A program made the translations under genes and the position numbers. From contig NZ_BNJI01000001.1 in NCBI RefSeq assembly GCF_016587415.1, positions 6,115,501 through 6,179,500 on the forward strand: 64,000 bases of DNA, given 5' to 3'. Below the pieces are notes generated by a model that saw only the letters and a list, made by a program, of their open reading frames with translations, had not been told where the DNA came from and did not search any database. Shown here in pieces: positions 62,482 to 64,000 of this stretch. The stretch comes from Ktedonobacter sp. SOSP1-85 (GTDB lineage: Bacteria; Chloroflexota; Ktedonobacteria; Ktedonobacterales; Ktedonobacteraceae). Positions within the stretch are counted from its first letter, which is position 1, and every line of letters begins with the position of its first letter.

Positions 62482-63693
62482 TCAATCATCGATGGCCTGA
62501 TAGGCCGAGGTCCAAAAGTCGAGGCAAACTTCTGGTGGTTGTGGGGATGTCCAGGCGCGTTGGGTCATGAGGATGGTGATCATGTCCTCTTTAGGGTCTG
62601 AGTACCAGGAGGTTCCCAGACCACCATCCCATCCATAACGTCCAGGCGCCGCTGCCACATCATAGCGCCTGGTGACTATAGAGACGCCAAATCCCCAACC
62701 ATGATTATCAAAGTAGCCCGAGACCAGGCCCGACTTTGCTTTCTGCTCAGGAGTTAACTGATCGGTGATCATGGTCTCAATGGTGGGGCGGGAGAGGATG
62801 CGTGTGCCTTCGTGTTTGCCATACGCAAGCATCATCTGGGCAAAGGCCAGATAGTCGTCGATGGTTGAAACGAGTCCCCCGGCGCCTGAGGGGAAAGCTG
62901 GAGGACGACTCCATTGGCCGTTTGCGGCCTCATCATAGACGGTGAGTTCTCCGCTTGCAGGATCAGTCCAATAACTGGTTGCTAGTCGGTCGATCTCTGA
63001 AGGCGGTACGCTGAATCCGGTATCCTTCATGCCCAGCGGCTCGAAGACCCGTTCGCGTAAGAAGGTCTCAAGTGGTTGCCCCGAGACGCGGGCAATCAGC
63101 ATTCCCAGGACATCAGATCCCGTGTTATACATCCACTTCTCTCCTGGCTGATGCATGAGTGGAAGCTGTCCCAAACGGCGTAGCCACTCATCGGGTGCAG
63201 GAAGCGTTGAAGGGCTTGGTGGTCCCATCCCGATCTCCTGGGCGATGGCTTCCTTCAGGATTGGATAGTCTTCTGGCGAAGCCATCATCTGCCCAAATCC
63301 CATGCGGAAGGTGAGGAGGTCACGCACCGTGATTGATCGGTTCGCAGGGACTGTATCCTCAAGCGGCCCATTTTCGCGCCTTAATACTTTGCGTTCCGCC
63401 AATTCGGGAAGCCAGCGGTCCACAGGCTCGTCTAACCGCACTCTGCATTCCTCGACAAGAATCATGGTCGCTACAGCCGTGATCGGCTTGGTCATTGAGG
63501 AGATGCGGAAGATGGTATCGCGTTGCACCGGGATATTCCTATCTCTTGTCTGGGTGCCGATTGTATCGACATGGATCTCGCCTCGGTGGCTAACCAGGGT
63601 AACAAGACCGGGCACGCTGCCGCGCTCAACATGGCTTGCCATGATATCATGCATACGCGCAAGCCGCGCCCTGGACAATGCTGTAACGCTCAT
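62482..63693 (-). CDS. Serine hydrolase of the class C beta-lactamase/esterase family
   Basis: 403 aa. Nucleophile SxxK is SSMTKPI (~residue 67), the Tyr-x-Asn motif is MYNTGSD and the third motif region is GWDGGLGTSWYSDP. No signal peptide, so cytosolic. Such enzymes include esterases (EstB type), peptidases and lactamases; judging from similar proteins, esterase-type activity is most likely. Probably co-transcribed with the VOC gene upstream (21-bp gap). Convergent with the TPR kinase, 12 bp apart. Confidence 0.88.
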   Translation of the reverse strand: MSVTALSRARLARMHDIMASHVERGSVPGLVTLVSHRGEIHVDTIGTQTRDRNIPVQRDTIFRISSMTKPITAVATMILVEECRVRLDEPVDRWLPELAERKVLRRENGPLEDTVPANRSITVRDLLTFRMGFGQMMASPEDYPILKEAIAQEIGMGPPSPSTLPAPDEWLRRLGQLPLMHQPGEKWMYNTGSDVLGMLIARVSGQPLETFLRERVFEPLGMKDTGFSVPPSEIDRLATSYWTDPASGELTVYDEAANGQWSRPPAFPSGAGGLVSTIDDYLAFAQMMLAYGKHEGTRILSRPTIETMITDQLTPEQKAKSGLVSGYFDNHGWGFGVSIVTRRYDVAAAPGRYGWDGGLGTSWYSDPKEDMITILMTQRAWTSPQPPEVCLDFWTSAYQAIDD

Positions 63694-63714
63694 GGTTGTT
63701 TCTCCTTATCTCGC

Positions 63715-64000
63715 TTACGCACCTTCAAGTACAGACAAGATATTGCCCGCCGGATCTTTAAACCATGCAATGTTGGGACCCTGACCGCGAGAAATTCTCT
63801 TTTCATCTGTCACAAGGTTGCCAGCATTGTAGGACTCGAAGTGCACACCTCGCTTGCTCAGCTCATCTACGACATGCTCGATGTTATCGACGGGGAAGTT
63901 AAGGATGGTCAAATACCCCTGGATAAATCCGAGGGGCTTGTGTCTAGACTCCACCGCAACTCTGCATACCTTTGCAGGCGTGCAGCTTTGGCTTCTTTGT
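63715..64000 (-). CDS. VOC (glyoxalase/bleomycin-resistance fold) protein, N-terminus beyond window
   Basis: The frame is open from the right edge to TAA at 63715-63717; at least 94 residues are inside. Recognisable VOC half: YLTILNFPVDNIEHVVDELS, then GPNIAWFKDPAGNILSVLEG with the C-terminal metal-type Glu. The N-terminal repeat is missing because the window ends. A GTG at 63954 is in frame but is not needed as a start. Substrate unknown. Confidence 0.8.
   Translation of the reverse strand, partial: QRSQSCTPAKVCRVAVESRHKPLGFIQGYLTILNFPVDNIEHVVDELSKRGVHFESYNAGNLVTDEKRISRGQGPNIAWFKDPAGNILSVLEGA

Overview
The window looks like a moderately GC-rich piece of a free-living bacterial chromosome, most probably from the Chloroflexota and perhaps class Ktedonobacteria. 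This is inferred from gene content: a secreted sedolisin, Ser/Thr kinases with long TPR or WD40 tails, F420-type oxidoreductases, DUF990-type ABC permeases, a PAC2 protein and two sugar ABC operons. No rRNA, tRNA, CRISPR array, transposase or phage gene was seen. No marker gene proves the taxonomy.

Layout. 1-10.3 kb: a sedolisin cut by the left edge, a cytoplasmic HtrA-like protease, a small membrane protein, a nitronate monooxygenase, a PAC2 + acyl-CoA synthetase pair, a pseudouridine synthase, an unknown protein and a DUF4349-like lipoprotein. 10.6-15.3 kb: a sugar ABC operon divergent from a LacI regulator, with a double palindromic operator between them. 15.4-19.2 kb: an aldonolactone-oxidase-like flavoenzyme, a PLP enzyme, a membrane protein and a NUDIX hydrolase. 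19.9-23.2 kb: a second sugar ABC operon. 23.3-30.8 kb: two DigH/GHL10-type glycosidases and two NagZ-type lipoproteins, each pair duplicated, with bioY between; probably peptidoglycan glycan turnover. 31-38.7 kb: an amidohydrolase, a coiled-coil protein, a TetR regulator with a divergent F420-type protein, an ABC-2 exporter and a nucleotidyltransferase. 39.3-46.8 kb: grpE-dnaK, a pseudokinase with a WD40 propeller, an aldo/keto reductase and an LLM oxidoreductase. 47.0-52.3 kb: a tight three-gene redox operon (FAD oxidoreductase with two FHA domains; multi-Fe-S protein with two cyclic-nucleotide-binding domains; di-heme cytochrome b). 52.4-64 kb: a PAP2 phosphatase, an aromatic-rich secreted peptide, an amino-acid-permease/GGDEF/HD-GYP fusion, a sugar-acid dehydratase + SDR pair, an 18-TPR kinase, a serine hydrolase and a partial VOC protein.

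Two kinds of non-coding structure stand out. First, a roughly 100-bp element with ~30-bp terminal inverted repeats, each end itself a hairpin, occurs seven times complete plus partial copies. It always directly follows a gene and is always co-oriented with it; two copies supply the stop codon and two lie inside ABC operons. Second, many gene ends carry very long near-perfect hairpins of unrelated sequence, including an 80-bp palindrome with no spacer.

Four genes (acyl-CoA synthetase, DUF4349 lipoprotein, second sugar-binding protein, second NagZ-type protein) are each broken by an apparent one-base loss in or beside a G/C run. That pattern suggests either homopolymer undercalling in the assembly or real slippage mutations. 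The most promising new biology is the FHA/cNMP-gated redox operon, the permease-GGDEF-HD fusion and the 3'-end repeat family.
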